Source: Croceicoccus marinus (GTDB lineage Bacteria > Pseudomonadota > Alphaproteobacteria > Sphingomonadales > Sphingomonadaceae). Taken from it: a DNA stretch of 64,000 nucleotides. The DNA lies in the NCBI RefSeq assembly GCF_001661675.2, contig NZ_CP019602.1, positions 186,001 through 250,000 on the forward strand. The letters run 5' to 3'. Below are positions 35,709 through 45,234 of this stretch, in pieces. The stretch's first letter is position 1. Each line of letters opens with the position of its first letter. Below the pieces are notes generated by a model, which had not been told where the DNA came from, made no database searches, and saw only the letters and a program-made list of their open reading frames with translations. The position numbers were made by a program, and so were the translations under genes.

Positions 35709-37307
35709 ATGCAGGGGGTAATTCGCAAATTCGCAGCTGACGAGAGCGGGGCGGTCGCAGGCCTATATGCTGTCGCGCTGATCGGCCTGATCGCCGTGGG
35801 CGGAGTGGGCTTCGACTATGCCCGCATGGCCGGCATGGATTCCGAACTGCAGAATGCGGCGGATCAAGCGGCCCTTGCGGCGGCGACGCAGCTGGACGGT
35901 GAAGCTCAAGCATGCTCACGCGGAGCTAATGCAGCGATCGGCCTCTTGAAGAATGTCACCCTGTTATCCAATGTCGACCCCGATCAAGGTGGGCGGAATG
36001 AGGTAACGATTAATTCGAAATCGTCATTTGCCTTGGCGGACAATGCATGCGCCAGCATTAAGACAGCAAGCGGTGCAAACATCCAATTTTACTCATCATA
36101 TCAAGACCGAATTGCAAATACAGCGGCTGGGACTGACGGCGAAGCTAACGTAGTATCTATACAGGTTGACACTCGTACCGCTCAATACGCTTTCACTCCA
36201 ATTGTCGGGGCAATCCGGGCAACATTATCAGCACGTGCTGTTGCGAGTCTTGGCTCGTCAATCTGCAAGGTGCCACCGGTGTTTATGTGCAACCCATTCG
36301 AGAAGGACACCGTCGGCGCCGACTTCAATGCTAATGCCCTCAAAGGGTTTGGCCTGAAGCTTCTCTCCGGTGCCCCCGATGTGCCGGGGAACTTTGGCTT
36401 TCTCGATACCGGCTTCGGATCAAATACGAATAGTACGCCAGAACTTGCGAAGGCTCTCGGCTGGGACGAAATTCCATACGACTGCGCGCCCGTCGATCTT
36501 GTTGGCTTAAAGCCTGGTCAGCGAGATGTCGTTTTCAATGCGTTCAATACTCGGTTCGATATAAATACGAATGGAGCGAATACATGTCCAAGCGGAGGAA
36601 CTTGCGGCGCTGCAGATAATACTCGTAAGGATCTTATAAAGAAAAAACCAAATAATGGATCCAATGCATGTGGTGTCGGTGGTCAAGGATGGACCGAGAC
36701 ACCGACGCCCTATCGTCCCACGAGTGCAACTGTACCATTGACGACCAATTATCCTGAAATCATGGGGTTTCCGCGCGATATGTGCCACGCGGTCAGCTAT
36801 GACGGAAGCTGCAGTGCAGCCAGTGGCTTGATCGGCAATGCCCTGTGGGACCGAGACGCCTATTTCAAGGTAAATTACGGGTGGAACCATTCCACCTGGG
36901 TCAGTGAATTGGGCAATCCGAATGTTTCCCGATATGCGGTCTATGAATGGGAATTGGCAGACAAAGATAATCGTCTGAAAAGTCAGCCAGTGGGCGCGGG
37001 CGATAGCGCATATTCGCAACCGGTATGTAATGGCCATGCGGCTACTGGGACCCCTGATCGACGTAAAATTTCGATGGCGGTGGTCAATTGCAAATCGCAG
37101 GCGGACAAGATTGCCGGCAATGCAAAAGTCGAAATACTAAAATGGGTTGATGTATTTCTAGTCGAACCTGCGTTCAACCGAGGTAGCGGCAATGCCAAGC
37201 GAACGACGGACGATCAGGTTTATGTTGAAGTGATCGAGGAAACGCGCTCGGCGGGTGCAGGTGGAGAGACGGAGATCCGAAAGGATAAGCCGTTCCTGAT
37301 CGAATGA
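35709..37307 (+). CDS. TadG-like pilus assembly protein
   Basis: A 532-residue protein. The N-terminus MQGVIRKFAADESGAVAGLY with AVALIGLIAVGGVGFDYARM and NAADQAALAAATQL is the TadE/G (Flp pilus-assembly TadG N-terminal) signature with one membrane helix. The remaining 450 residues are predicted to be extracytoplasmic, with many cysteines and an Asn/Gly/Thr-rich region. GC and codon use drop from about 35,900 onward compared with cpaC, suggesting a recently acquired or fast-changing surface part. The start ATG has GAGAG directly before it. It overlaps the next gene by 4 bases. Confidence 0.82.
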   Translation: MQGVIRKFAADESGAVAGLYAVALIGLIAVGGVGFDYARMAGMDSELQNAADQAALAAATQLDGEAQACSRGANAAIGLLKNVTLLSNVDPDQGGRNEVTINSKSSFALADNACASIKTASGANIQFYSSYQDRIANTAAGTDGEANVVSIQVDTRTAQYAFTPIVGAIRATLSARAVASLGSSICKVPPVFMCNPFEKDTVGADFNANALKGFGLKLLSGAPDVPGNFGFLDTGFGSNTNSTPELAKALGWDEIPYDCAPVDLVGLKPGQRDVVFNAFNTRFDINTNGANTCPSGGTCGAADNTRKDLIKKKPNNGSNACGVGGQGWTETPTPYRPTSATVPLTTNYPEIMGFPRDMCHAVSYDGSCSAASGLIGNALWDRDAYFKVNYGWNHSTWVSELGNPNVSRYAVYEWELADKDNRLKSQPVGAGDSAYSQPVCNGHAATGTPDRRKISMAVVNCKSQADKIAGNAKVEILKWVDVFLVEPAFNRGSGNAKRTTDDQVYVEVIEETRSAGAGGETEIRKDKPFLIE

Positions 37308-37819
37308 AGCGGCGATTCATATCCGGAATTAGGCGTAATCGTAGCGGCGTGGCGAGCGTTGAAATGGCGCTGATGATCCCGGTTCTCTTTGCCTTCATGT
37401 TCACGACTTTCGAAGCCGGCAATTATCTCTGGACCGAACATAAGATCATCAAGGCAACAAGGCAGGGTGCTCGCTACGTTGCGCGGTTGCCTTTCAGCAG
37501 CTTCAATTGTGCTACCGGAACGGTAGAAAATGCGACGATGTTAGCGCAGGTGAAGACGACCATGCGAACCGGCTCGCCAACCGGAGCCGGATCAATCAAA
37601 GTTCGGGGATGGACGGATAGCGACATTAGCATCACGGTAAGTTGCATTAGCAACAGTTCACTGGGCACGGATAAAGGTCTCTATACGAGCAAAGGATCTG
37701 CTCCGGTAGTAACGGTCAGTTCTCGCGTAAAATATCCGGCTATTGTGGGGCTATTGGGCTTCGACACGTCAAATACCTTTGTGCGCAGCCAGGCTCAGGC
37801 AGCGGTGACGGGGCTATGA
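37304..37819 (+). CDS. TadE-family pilus assembly protein (1)
   Basis: A 171-residue minor pseudopilin-like protein. RNRSGVASVEMALMIPVLFA then FMFTTFEAGNYLWTEHKII is the TadE motif: a short basic leader, a Glu at +5 and one helix. The rest is extracytoplasmic. It overlaps both neighbours with ATGA. GC is low, as in the TadG-like gene. Confidence 0.85.
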   Translation: MKRRFISGIRRNRSGVASVEMALMIPVLFAFMFTTFEAGNYLWTEHKIIKATRQGARYVARLPFSSFNCATGTVENATMLAQVKTTMRTGSPTGAGSIKVRGWTDSDISITVSCISNSSLGTDKGLYTSKGSAPVVTVSSRVKYPAIVGLLGFDTSNTFVRSQAQAAVTGL

Positions 37820-38463
37820 GGCATACCGTGCGGTTTTGGCGGGAAGCGCAGGGTGCTTCTGCGGTCGAGTTCGCGCTCGTTCTCCCAGTGGTTATTCTAT
37901 TTCTGCTGGGCATCATCGATGTCGGCCGCTTCATCTGGAATACGAACGAGATTGAAAAAGCTGTGCAGATCGGCACGCGTTGGGCGGTTGCCACCGACTA
38001 TCTTCCCGTCGGGCTGGAGGATTATAGTTACGCCGTATCAGGTGGAGTACCGCAGGGCGAAGTGGTGCCTCAAAGCAAATTTACCGGGTTTGCGTGCACT
38101 TCTGCCGGTTGCATGTGCGAGGGGTTGGACACCGATGGCGATGGTGTACTCGACGCGGAGGCTAAATGCGGCGTTACCGACTCAACTGTCGCAGTGGATG
38201 CTGCGGCCTTCGGTAATCTGGTCGGCCGAATGCAGAGCATCTACGCAGGAATTGGGCCAAATAATGTCGAAGTAAATTACGACTGGTCCGGATTGGGATA
38301 CTCCGGAGATCCGAATGGCTCCGACGTCGACCCTCTGGTAACAGTTACCGTTAAGGACGTGGGATTTCGCCCGATCTTCCTGGCGGGCATTTTCGACTTT
38401 GGCCTCCCCGATCTCAGCTACACGCTGACGATGGAAGACGGGGAAGGCGCGTTTTCGAACTAG
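37816..38463 (+). CDS. TadE-family pilus assembly protein (2)
   Basis: A 215-residue paralogue: REAQGASAVEFALVLPVVIL then FLLGIIDVGRFIWNTNEIEK is the TadE leader-helix. The extracytoplasmic part carries a cluster of cysteines and a Ca-binding-like DTDGDGVLDAEAK near residue 105. It overlaps the preceding gene by 4 bases and ends 12 bases before cpaE. The calcium-type loop suggests divalent-ion binding, an inference from the D-x-D-x-D pattern. Confidence 0.85.
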   Translation: MRHTVRFWREAQGASAVEFALVLPVVILFLLGIIDVGRFIWNTNEIEKAVQIGTRWAVATDYLPVGLEDYSYAVSGGVPQGEVVPQSKFTGFACTSAGCMCEGLDTDGDGVLDAEAKCGVTDSTVAVDAAAFGNLVGRMQSIYAGIGPNNVEVNYDWSGLGYSGDPNGSDVDPLVTVTVKDVGFRPIFLAGIFDFGLPDLSYTLTMEDGEGAFSN

Positions 38464-38475
38464 GGTTTTGCAATC

Positions 38476-39663
38476 ATGAAAAGCGAACTCAACATTGCAG
38501 GTAGCAGCGGGACCGAATTGCCCATGAATGCTTTCGTCGTCGCAAGCGCGGCCCATATCGCGCGCCTGGACGGCGCGATCGGCAGCAATCGGGCCAGCAA
38601 GCTGCACACGATCGCCCTGGATCCGGGCATGTCCGTTCCGCACTCTGTGATGGACCAGGCCGAGATGCTGGTGCTGGAAATCGATCCTGCAAGCGAAGCC
38701 TCGCTCGCCCGGATGGAACAGGTTCGCCGCGACCGGCCGGGGCTGCCGCTGCTCGCGGCCGTCGAAAATGCCGATCTGCGCCTTGTCCGGGCGCTGTTGC
38801 GGCAGGGTGTGACCGATGTGGTGGCGCTGCCGTTCGATTTCGACGAGTTGTTCACGCAGGTCATCGATGCCGCGGCGGCCAACAGCCATGCGACCGGCAT
38901 GGACCGGCTCGCCCCGATGGCGACGATGGTGCATGCGGTTGGCGGATCGGGGGCGACCACCGTCCTGACGCATCTGGCCGCCGCCATTGCCGATGACGGC
39001 GCCTGCGGTTCGCGGGTCTGCCTGATCGACCTCGACCTGCAGTTCGGCGAAGTGGCCACGCAGTTGGGCATGACGCCGCAGCACAGCGTGCTCGACCTGC
39101 TGGAGGCGGGTGAGCGGCTGGACGGCGATCTGATCCGCGATACCTCCGTGCAGACGAAGCACGGCTATTACATCATCGCGGCGCCCAGCCAGATCACGCC
39201 GTTGGAGGATGTCGATGTCGACCGCCTGCTGCGCATGCTGACGCTGGCACGGCGCGAGTATGATTTCGTGCTGCTCGACCTGCCGGTGAACTGGACCAAC
39301 TGGTCGCTGTCGGCGGCGCTGGCCTGCAGCGAGATGCTGGTCCTGACCGACCAGACCATCGGCGGGCTGCGCCAGACGCGGCGCTGCCTTGACCTGTTCG
39401 ACATGATGGATGTTCCGCGCGAGAACCTGCACCTGATCGTCAATCGGGCCGAGAAGAAGATGTTCCAGTCGATCGGCGTTCACGAGGTGTCGGACACGCT
39501 GCATCGCAGTGTCTCGGCCACGATCGCCAGGGACAAGACGGGCCTGGATTCCGCGCAGGACCAGGGGCTGCTGCTGGGCGAGATCAACAAGAAGGCGCCA
39601 TTCGTGAAGGATGTGGCCAGGCTGGCGGGACAGATGTGCCAGCGCCATGGGGGGCAAGGCTGA
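38476..39663 (+). CDS. cpaE: Pilus localization ATPase-like protein CpaE/TadZ
   Basis: A 395-residue protein. The N-terminal receiver-like domain (about 20-130) is followed by a MinD/ParA-type domain: MVHAVGGSGATTVLTHLAAA, CLIDLDLQFGEVATQLG, DFVLLDLPVNW. The P-loop reads GGSGATT, so the usual lysine is replaced by alanine, a feature of many CpaE/TadZ proteins; strong ATP hydrolysis is doubtful. It places the pilus machine at a cell site. Its stop codon overlaps the cpaF start (TGATG). Confidence 0.9.
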   Translation: MKSELNIAGSSGTELPMNAFVVASAAHIARLDGAIGSNRASKLHTIALDPGMSVPHSVMDQAEMLVLEIDPASEASLARMEQVRRDRPGLPLLAAVENADLRLVRALLRQGVTDVVALPFDFDELFTQVIDAAAANSHATGMDRLAPMATMVHAVGGSGATTVLTHLAAAIADDGACGSRVCLIDLDLQFGEVATQLGMTPQHSVLDLLEAGERLDGDLIRDTSVQTKHGYYIIAAPSQITPLEDVDVDRLLRMLTLARREYDFVLLDLPVNWTNWSLSAALACSEMLVLTDQTIGGLRQTRRCLDLFDMMDVPRENLHLIVNRAEKKMFQSIGVHEVSDTLHRSVSATIARDKTGLDSAQDQGLLLGEINKKAPFVKDVARLAGQMCQRHGGQG

Positions 39664-41036
39664 TGAAATGGTCGGTGAAGCGCGCGGAGCAAGCCGTCCA
39701 GACTGATGGCTATGCGCCGCTGGCGCTGCAGACGCTGGACGGCGAGCAGGACGAGGCGAAGAAGCGGGCGCTCGACCTCAAGGTCTCGATCCACAGGGCG
39801 CTGCTGGACAAGATCAACCTGTCCGCGCTGGAACAGATGCCGCGCGAGCAGATCCGGACCGAGATCACCGAGATCATCGGCGAGATCCTGATGCAGCGGC
39901 AGGAGCCGCTGAACCGCACCGAACGCGCCGCGCTGATCGACGACGTGCTGGACGAATTGCTTGGCCTCGGCCCGCTCGAGCCGTTGCTGAAGGACGATTC
40001 CATCACCGATATCCTGGTGAACGGTCCTGACATCGTGTTCGTGGAACGCAACGGCCTGCTGGAACGCGCGCCGACCGAATTCCAGAACGACAAGCACCTG
40101 ATGCGCATCATCCAGAAGATCGTCAGCGCGGTGGGTCGCCGCATCGACGAATCCTCGCCCTTCGTCGATGCGCGTCTTGCCGACGGTTCGCGCGTGAACG
40201 CGATCGTGTCGCCGCTGGCGGTCGATGGCTCGCTGCTCTCCATCCGCAAGTTCGCCAAGAAGCGGATCGGTATCGACCGGCTGATCGAACTGGGATCGGT
40301 GCCCGAGGCGATGGCGCAGGTGCTGCGCGCAGTGGTCGCCTCGCGCCGCAACGTGCTGATCTCGGGCGGTACCGGGTCGGGCAAGACGACGCTGCTGAAC
40401 GCGATGAGTTCATACATCGATCCGCGCGAACGCATCGTCACGATCGAGGATTCGGCCGAGCTTCAGCTGCAGCAGGAGCACGTCGCGCGGCTGGAAACGC
40501 GCCCCCCGAACGTCGAGGGCAAGGGCGAGGTGACCCAGCGCGAGCTGGTGAAGAACGCGCTGCGCATGCGTCCCGACCGTATCATCGTGGGCGAGGTTCG
40601 CGCCGGGGAGGCGTTCGACATGCTGCAGGCGATGAACACCGGTCACGACGGTTCGATGACGACGGTGCACGCCAACACGCCGCGCGACGCGCTGTCGCGC
40701 CTGGAGCAGATGATCGGCATGAGTGGCATCGACATGCCTCCGCGCTCGGCGCGCGCCCAGATCGCGTCGGCCATCAACGTGGTGGTGCAGGTGGGGCGCC
40801 TCGCCGACGGCCGCCGCCGCGTGCTGAGCCTGAGCGAGCTGACCGGCATGGAGGGGGAGACCATCACCATGCAGGAAATCTATCGCTACAAGATCACCGG
40901 CCGTGACGAGAACAACAATGTGATCGGCAGGTTCGAGGCGACCGGCATCCGGCCCAAGTTCCACGGCGACGCGCTGTCGGCGGGCATCCACCTGCAGCCA
41001 GAGCTGTTCCGCCCGGACTTCGAGATGGGCTCATGA
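39663..41036 (+). CDS. cpaF: Pilus motor ATPase CpaF/TadA
   Basis: A 457-residue secretion ATPase. The N-terminal part leads into [20 protein letters not shown]; the Walker A motif is [18 protein letters not shown], and the Asp/His boxes include [40 protein letters not shown] and [20 protein letters not shown]. It powers pilus extension and retraction. The ATG at 39663 overlaps the cpaE stop. The stop overlaps tadB by 4 bases. Confidence 0.95.
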   Translation: MKWSVKRAEQAVQTDGYAPLALQTLDGEQDEAKKRALDLKVSIHRALLDKINLSALEQMPREQIRTEITEIIGEILMQRQEPLNRTERAALIDDVLDELLGLGPLEPLLKDDSITDILVNGPDIVFVERNGLLERAPTEFQNDKHLMRIIQKIVSAVGRRIDESSPFVDARLADGSRVNAIVSPLAVDGSLLSIRKFAKKRIGIDRLIELGSVPEAMAQVLRAVVASRRNVLISGGTGSGKTTLLNAMSSYIDPRERIVTIEDSAELQLQQEHVARLETRPPNVEGKGEVTQRELVKNALRMRPDRIIVGEVRAGEAFDMLQAMNTGHDGSMTTVHANTPRDALSRLEQMIGMSGIDMPPRSARAQIASAINVVVQVGRLADGRRRVLSLSELTGMEGETITMQEIYRYKITGRDENNNVIGRFEATGIRPKFHGDALSAGIHLQPELFRPDFEMGS

Positions 41037-42034
41037 TCGACACGCTGCTCAAGGCGGTCACGCTGCTGGCGATCTTCGGCACGGTTTTCCTGATCGTGCA
41101 GCTCGGCCTGAACTACACCTGGTCCAGGACCGCGCATACGCGCGCGGTCAACAAGCGTCTGACGATGATCCGCCAGGGCACGACCCGCGACGAGATCCTG
41201 GCGCGGCTACGCAAGAACACCCCGCAGGATCACGCCAACCTGCCCCCCGTCGTCGCGCGGATGCTGCAAAAGCTCGAACGCACGATGATGGCGGCGCAGG
41301 TCGGGTTCACGCCGCCGCAGATGATCATGGTGATGGCCGCCGCCTTCATCGTGATCGCGGTGCTGCTGATGCTGCTGATCGGCGGGGCGGGCTTTTCCTT
41401 TACCGCGGGGACTATCCTGCTGTCGATGGTGCTGGCCGCATCGGCCGCGTTCATCCTTCCCGTCATGGTGCTCAGCATGATCGCGACCAAGCGGCGCAAG
41501 CGGGTGGAGGAGCAGTTTCCCATCGCGCTCGACGTGTTCGTGCGCGCGCTGCGGGCGGGCCACCCGATCGCCGCGGCGCTCGAGCTGCTGACCGAGGAGA
41601 TGGAAGACCCGATCGGCAGCGAATTCGGCCTTGTCGCGGACGAGGTCGCCTATGGCGCGGACCTGACCGACGCGCTGACCGCCATGGCGGAGCGTTGGGA
41701 CCTCGACGACATCCGCATGTTCGTCGTCTCCCTCTCGGTGCAGAACGAGACGGGCGGCAATCTGGCCGAGATCCTGCAGAACCTGTCCGAAGTGATCCGC
41801 GCGCGCGCCAGCCTGTATATGAAGGTCCGCGCGCTCAGCTCCGAAGGGCGGATGACTGGATGGATGCTGACGATCCTGCCGGTCGCGGCCTTTATCGGCC
41901 TGTTCATGGTGAACCCCGAATTCTATCTGTCGGTGGCAGAGGACCGCATGTTCATCATCGGCTTCATCGTGCTGATGGTGATGTATGTCACCGGGTTCCT
42001 GTGGATCCGCAAGATCATCGATCTGAAGGTCTGA
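41033..42034 (+). CDS. tadB: Inner-membrane platform protein TadB
   Basis: A 333-residue membrane protein with a type II secretion F domain: IALDVFVRALRAGHPIAAAL and FVVSLSVQNETGGNLAEILQ. Hydrophobic segments occur near residues 5-25, 90-150 and at the C-terminus. It forms the pilus platform with TadC, which follows 4 bases later. Confidence 0.93.
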   Translation: MIDTLLKAVTLLAIFGTVFLIVQLGLNYTWSRTAHTRAVNKRLTMIRQGTTRDEILARLRKNTPQDHANLPPVVARMLQKLERTMMAAQVGFTPPQMIMVMAAAFIVIAVLLMLLIGGAGFSFTAGTILLSMVLAASAAFILPVMVLSMIATKRRKRVEEQFPIALDVFVRALRAGHPIAAALELLTEEMEDPIGSEFGLVADEVAYGADLTDALTAMAERWDLDDIRMFVVSLSVQNETGGNLAEILQNLSEVIRARASLYMKVRALSSEGRMTGWMLTILPVAAFIGLFMVNPEFYLSVAEDRMFIIGFIVLMVMYVTGFLWIRKIIDLKV

Positions 42035-42038
42035 CGCC

Positions 42039-43010
42039 ATGATTGACTTTATCCTTGCCAACCAGACCGCGCGTATCGCCACCCTCGTCGGGCTGTTCGC
42101 GATCGTTGCCGCGCTGGTCTATCTGGCTCTTGGCGCGTTTTCGCGCCGGGCGCAGATCCGCGCGGGCCTGCAGACGCTGGGCACCGAGCGGCGCGAGACG
42201 CAGAGCGCGGCCAGCCTGCGCGAATCGAACAATAGTTCGGCCTGGGCCAATCTGGCGGACATGGTCGAGCGGACCGGCCTGAGCCTTGCCGATTCGAAGA
42301 ACGACCGCCTGCGCGACAAGCTGATCGAGGCGGGCTATACCCATCCCTCGGCGCCGCGCATCTTCACGCTCTGCCGGCTGGTGCTGCCCTTTGTGCTGGT
42401 GCTGGGCTTCGTGCTCGTCATGTATTCGCGGCCCGAGCCGCCGGGCTTCTTCTCGCTGTATATCTTCGGGTCGCTGCTGGGTTTCCTGGGGCTGTACCTG
42501 CCCAACATCTATATCCAGGCCAAGGCCGACCGCCGGCGCGAGCAGATCGTGAACGGCTTTCCCGATTGCCTCGACCTGTTGCTGGTGTGCGTCGAAGCGG
42601 GTCTCGGGATCGAGGCGGGGATGGACCGCGTCGGGCGCGAGATGGTGCAGTCGCACCCGCTGGTATCGCAGCTTCTGTCGGTGGCGGTGCTTCGACTGCG
42701 CGCCGGTGCCAGCCGCGAGGAAGCGTTCCGCAAGATGGCCGACATGGCCGGGGTGGACGAGATCCGGTCCTTCACCACCTTGCTGGTGCAGTCGGACAAG
42801 CTGGGCACAAGCATTTCTTCAACATTGCGCGTCTATGCGGGCGAGATGCGCGAGAAGCGCCGGATGCGCGCCGAGGAAAAGGCGCACCGCATTCCGGTGC
42901 TGATTTCCGTGCCGCTGGTGGTATGCATGCTGCCCACGATGATCGGCGTGCTGATGCTGCCGGCAAGCATTCGCGTCGTTCGCGACATTTTCCCGCTGAT
43001 GAACGGGTAA
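42039..43010 (+). CDS. tadC: Inner-membrane platform protein TadC
   Basis: A 323-residue partner of TadB. The F domain shows FPDCLDLLLVCVEAGLGIEA and FTTLLVQSDKLGTSISSTLR, then VYAGEMREKRRMRAEEKAHR, the usual TadC motif. Several hydrophobic helices are seen near 10-30, 110-160 and at the end. Confidence 0.93.
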   Translation: MIDFILANQTARIATLVGLFAIVAALVYLALGAFSRRAQIRAGLQTLGTERRETQSAASLRESNNSSAWANLADMVERTGLSLADSKNDRLRDKLIEAGYTHPSAPRIFTLCRLVLPFVLVLGFVLVMYSRPEPPGFFSLYIFGSLLGFLGLYLPNIYIQAKADRRREQIVNGFPDCLDLLLVCVEAGLGIEAGMDRVGREMVQSHPLVSQLLSVAVLRLRAGASREEAFRKMADMAGVDEIRSFTTLLVQSDKLGTSISSTLRVYAGEMREKRRMRAEEKAHRIPVLISVPLVVCMLPTMIGVLMLPASIRVVRDIFPLMNG

Positions 43011-43032
43011 GGATAACTGGGGGTATCCGATT

Positions 43033-43803
43033 ATGCTGCATTTCAACGTCAGAAAGGTCGCCGCCGCCACGGGGATCGTGGCCGCTTCGCTTGCCCTGTC
43101 GGGGTGTCAGGCCCTGTTCGGCCCGTCCCTTGCGTCCCGGGGGGAAGCGCAGAACGTGGACATGGCCGACTATTTCGAAGGGCGGCTGGCCGTCGGACGT
43201 CTGTACCTGGAAAAGGGCCTGACGACGCAGGCGATCATCGCGTTCCGGCAGGCGTCCTATGATCCGCGCTTCGCGGGCGAAGCCTTCAACGGCATGGCCG
43301 TCGCCTATGACCAATTGGGGCGGACCGATCTGGCGCATCGCTATTTCAACATGGCGGTGGCCGCTGCGCCCAAGGACGATCGCTTCTCGCGCAACCTCGC
43401 CCGGCTGGAGAACCGCATTCCGGTCCTGCCCGACGCGGTGACGCAGGTCGAGCCGGTCGAACTGGCGCAGCTGGAACTGCCCGAACCTGCCGCCGCCAAC
43501 CCTGTAGAGCCGGTGCTGGAGAGGCGCGGTGCCATCACCATCGGTGCCCGCCCCGCAAGCGGCATCGTGGTCGCGAGCAAGCCGGAAACCGCCGCCATTC
43601 GCACATCGCGGTCGGAAGTGCGCGTTGCCCCTCCCGCGGCAGCACCTGCCGCAGAGCCGGCGCGAACCGCCGCACGCGCGCCTGCCCGCAGCGAGGGCCG
43701 CGCCGTCATCGCGCGTGCCCGGCGCAGCGCGGCGGCACGGCGCGGCTATCCGGTCCGGCTCGTTTTCAACGACCACAAGGCCAGCCTGGTCTCGCAGGAC
43801 TGA
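43033..43803 (+). CDS. tadD: TPR-containing lipoprotein, TadD-like
   Basis: A 256-residue protein. The lipoprotein signal is AASLALSGCQALFG. TPR-like helices follow: LYLEKGLTTQAIIAFRQASY, FAGEAFNGMAVAYDQLGRTD and LAHRYFNMAVAAAPKDDRF. The C-terminal 110 residues are rich in Ala, Pro and Arg. TadD assists secretin assembly in other systems. The last residues (YPVRLVFNDHKASLVSQD) are less repetitive. Confidence 0.8.
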   Translation: MLHFNVRKVAAATGIVAASLALSGCQALFGPSLASRGEAQNVDMADYFEGRLAVGRLYLEKGLTTQAIIAFRQASYDPRFAGEAFNGMAVAYDQLGRTDLAHRYFNMAVAAAPKDDRFSRNLARLENRIPVLPDAVTQVEPVELAQLELPEPAAANPVEPVLERRGAITIGARPASGIVVASKPETAAIRTSRSEVRVAPPAAAPAAEPARTAARAPARSEGRAVIARARRSAAARRGYPVRLVFNDHKASLVSQD

Positions 43804-43809
43804 TCGATC

Positions 43810-44283
43810 GTGGAAATGGTGCCGGCCGTCTATCTGGCGGCTTTCAGCCTGCTCGCCCTTGCGGGAGCGTGGACCGACCTTCGCACGCATGTCATCTCGA
43901 ACGGGTTGAACCTGGCGATCCTGGTGCTCGGCCTCGTTCTGGTGCCGTTGGCGTTTGGCTGGATGGCACTGGTCTGGGGGCTGGCGCATTTCGCGGCGGC
44001 TTTGCTGGTGGGGATTGCGCTGTTCGCGATCGGGGCATGGGGCGGCGGGGATGCCAAGTTCTTTGCCGCCTGCGCATTGTGGATTCCGATCCAGCATACT
44101 GCCGCCTATCTGGTCGGACTGGGCATAGCGGGACTGTTCCTGATCCTTGGCTGGGTCATCTGGTCCAAGGCGCGGGGCCAGCCGATGTCGCGCAAGTCTC
44201 CCTTGCCTTACGGTGTCGCGATTGCGGCGGGCGGGATCTTCGCGGTCGTTTCATTGCCGATGCTGGGTATCTGGCCTGCCTGA
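43810..44283 (+). CDS. cpaA: Prepilin peptidase CpaA/TadV
   Basis: A 157-residue inner-membrane aspartic protease that cuts the Flp prepilin. The two catalytic aspartates are in AGAWTDLRTHVISN and GAWGGGDAKFFAACALW (G-x-G-D-x-K). It has four or five membrane helices. The start is GTG 43810, with ATG 43816 as alternative; no clear ribosome site separates them. It ends the pilus gene series. Confidence 0.9.
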   Translation: MEMVPAVYLAAFSLLALAGAWTDLRTHVISNGLNLAILVLGLVLVPLAFGWMALVWGLAHFAAALLVGIALFAIGAWGGGDAKFFAACALWIPIQHTAAYLVGLGIAGLFLILGWVIWSKARGQPMSRKSPLPYGVAIAAGGIFAVVSLPMLGIWPA

Positions 44284-44321
44284 CGCGGGAACGGTGGCCC
44301 CATGCCGGCATTTGATGGGTG

Positions 44322-45056
44322 ATGACGCCAGCTTCGAATAATCCGGCAAGGCGGCGGCAGACACGCAGGCAGCGCATCGCGGTGATCGCCGTGGTGGCCT
44401 TGCTGCACCTTGGCGGCATATACGCCCTGCTCCGCGCGTTCGATATCGATGTCATTCCTGAATCGGCTCGCTCGATCATGGCGTTCGATGTCGAGCTTCC
44501 CCGCGCTCCGCCTCCGCCCCCGCCGCCCGAGCCCGTGCCGGAACCCGAAGGCGCTGCCGCGCCGCCCGCTCCCAAGGCCGAGCCGATTCCGAAGGCTGCA
44601 CCGCTGCCCAAGCTGGTGGTGAAGCCCGATCCCCCGCTACCGCCCGCCCCGGCGCAGGGGTCCGAGACACGGTCCGGCGCCGCCGAGGAAGGCGCGGGTT
44701 CGGGCGGCGGCGGCATCGGTTCGGGCACGGGCAGCGGCGGTTCGGGCAGCGAGCCGGGCGGCGGGGTCGCGCAAAAGGCGGTCAAAATCGCCGGCGACAT
44801 CGTCGATGCGCGAGACTACTCGCGCAGCGGCAGCCGCGCCCGTTCCGGCACATCGGTGACGGTTTACTTCACGGTCGGGGTCGACGGCGTCCCCCGCAAC
44901 TGCCGCGTCGCCAGACCAAGCGGGGACCCGGAGGCCGACCGCATAACATGTCGCCTGATCGAACAAAGATTTCGCTATCGCCCGGCATTGGACCGTGATG
45001 GCAAGCCGGTTGCCGATACTACGGGATGGCGTCAGTCGTTCTTATTGAATAGCTAG
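44322..45056 (+). CDS. TonB-like energy transducer protein
   Basis: A 244-residue protein. The N-terminal anchor IAVIAVVALLHLGGIYALLR precedes a Pro-rich spacer (ELPRAPPPPPPPEPVPEPEG), a Gly/Ser-rich stretch and a TonB C-terminal domain (VTVYFTVGVDGVPRNCRVAR, FRYRPALDRDGKPVADTTGW). It would couple the proton-motive force to outer-membrane receptors. The ATG at 44322 is used rather than the GTG one codon upstream. No exbB/exbD is seen. Confidence 0.85.
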   Translation: MTPASNNPARRRQTRRQRIAVIAVVALLHLGGIYALLRAFDIDVIPESARSIMAFDVELPRAPPPPPPPEPVPEPEGAAAPPAPKAEPIPKAAPLPKLVVKPDPPLPPAPAQGSETRSGAAEEGAGSGGGGIGSGTGSGGSGSEPGGGVAQKAVKIAGDIVDARDYSRSGSRARSGTSVTVYFTVGVDGVPRNCRVARPSGDPEADRITCRLIEQRFRYRPALDRDGKPVADTTGWRQSFLLNS

Positions 45057-45234
45057 GATTGTGCGCTTGCGAAAAAGCAAGACGATCTCTTTCTAGTGCT
45101 TTGTCGTCTTGTTGAAGCCGGTTACCATGCGTCCAGCCGCCCGATTCTCGCGATAATTTTGCAGTCGCGAAGGAACCTAAGGGTTCGCGGGCGCATTGAG
45201 GAAGATGCCGCCTCAACGCCGGGGATTATGCCAA

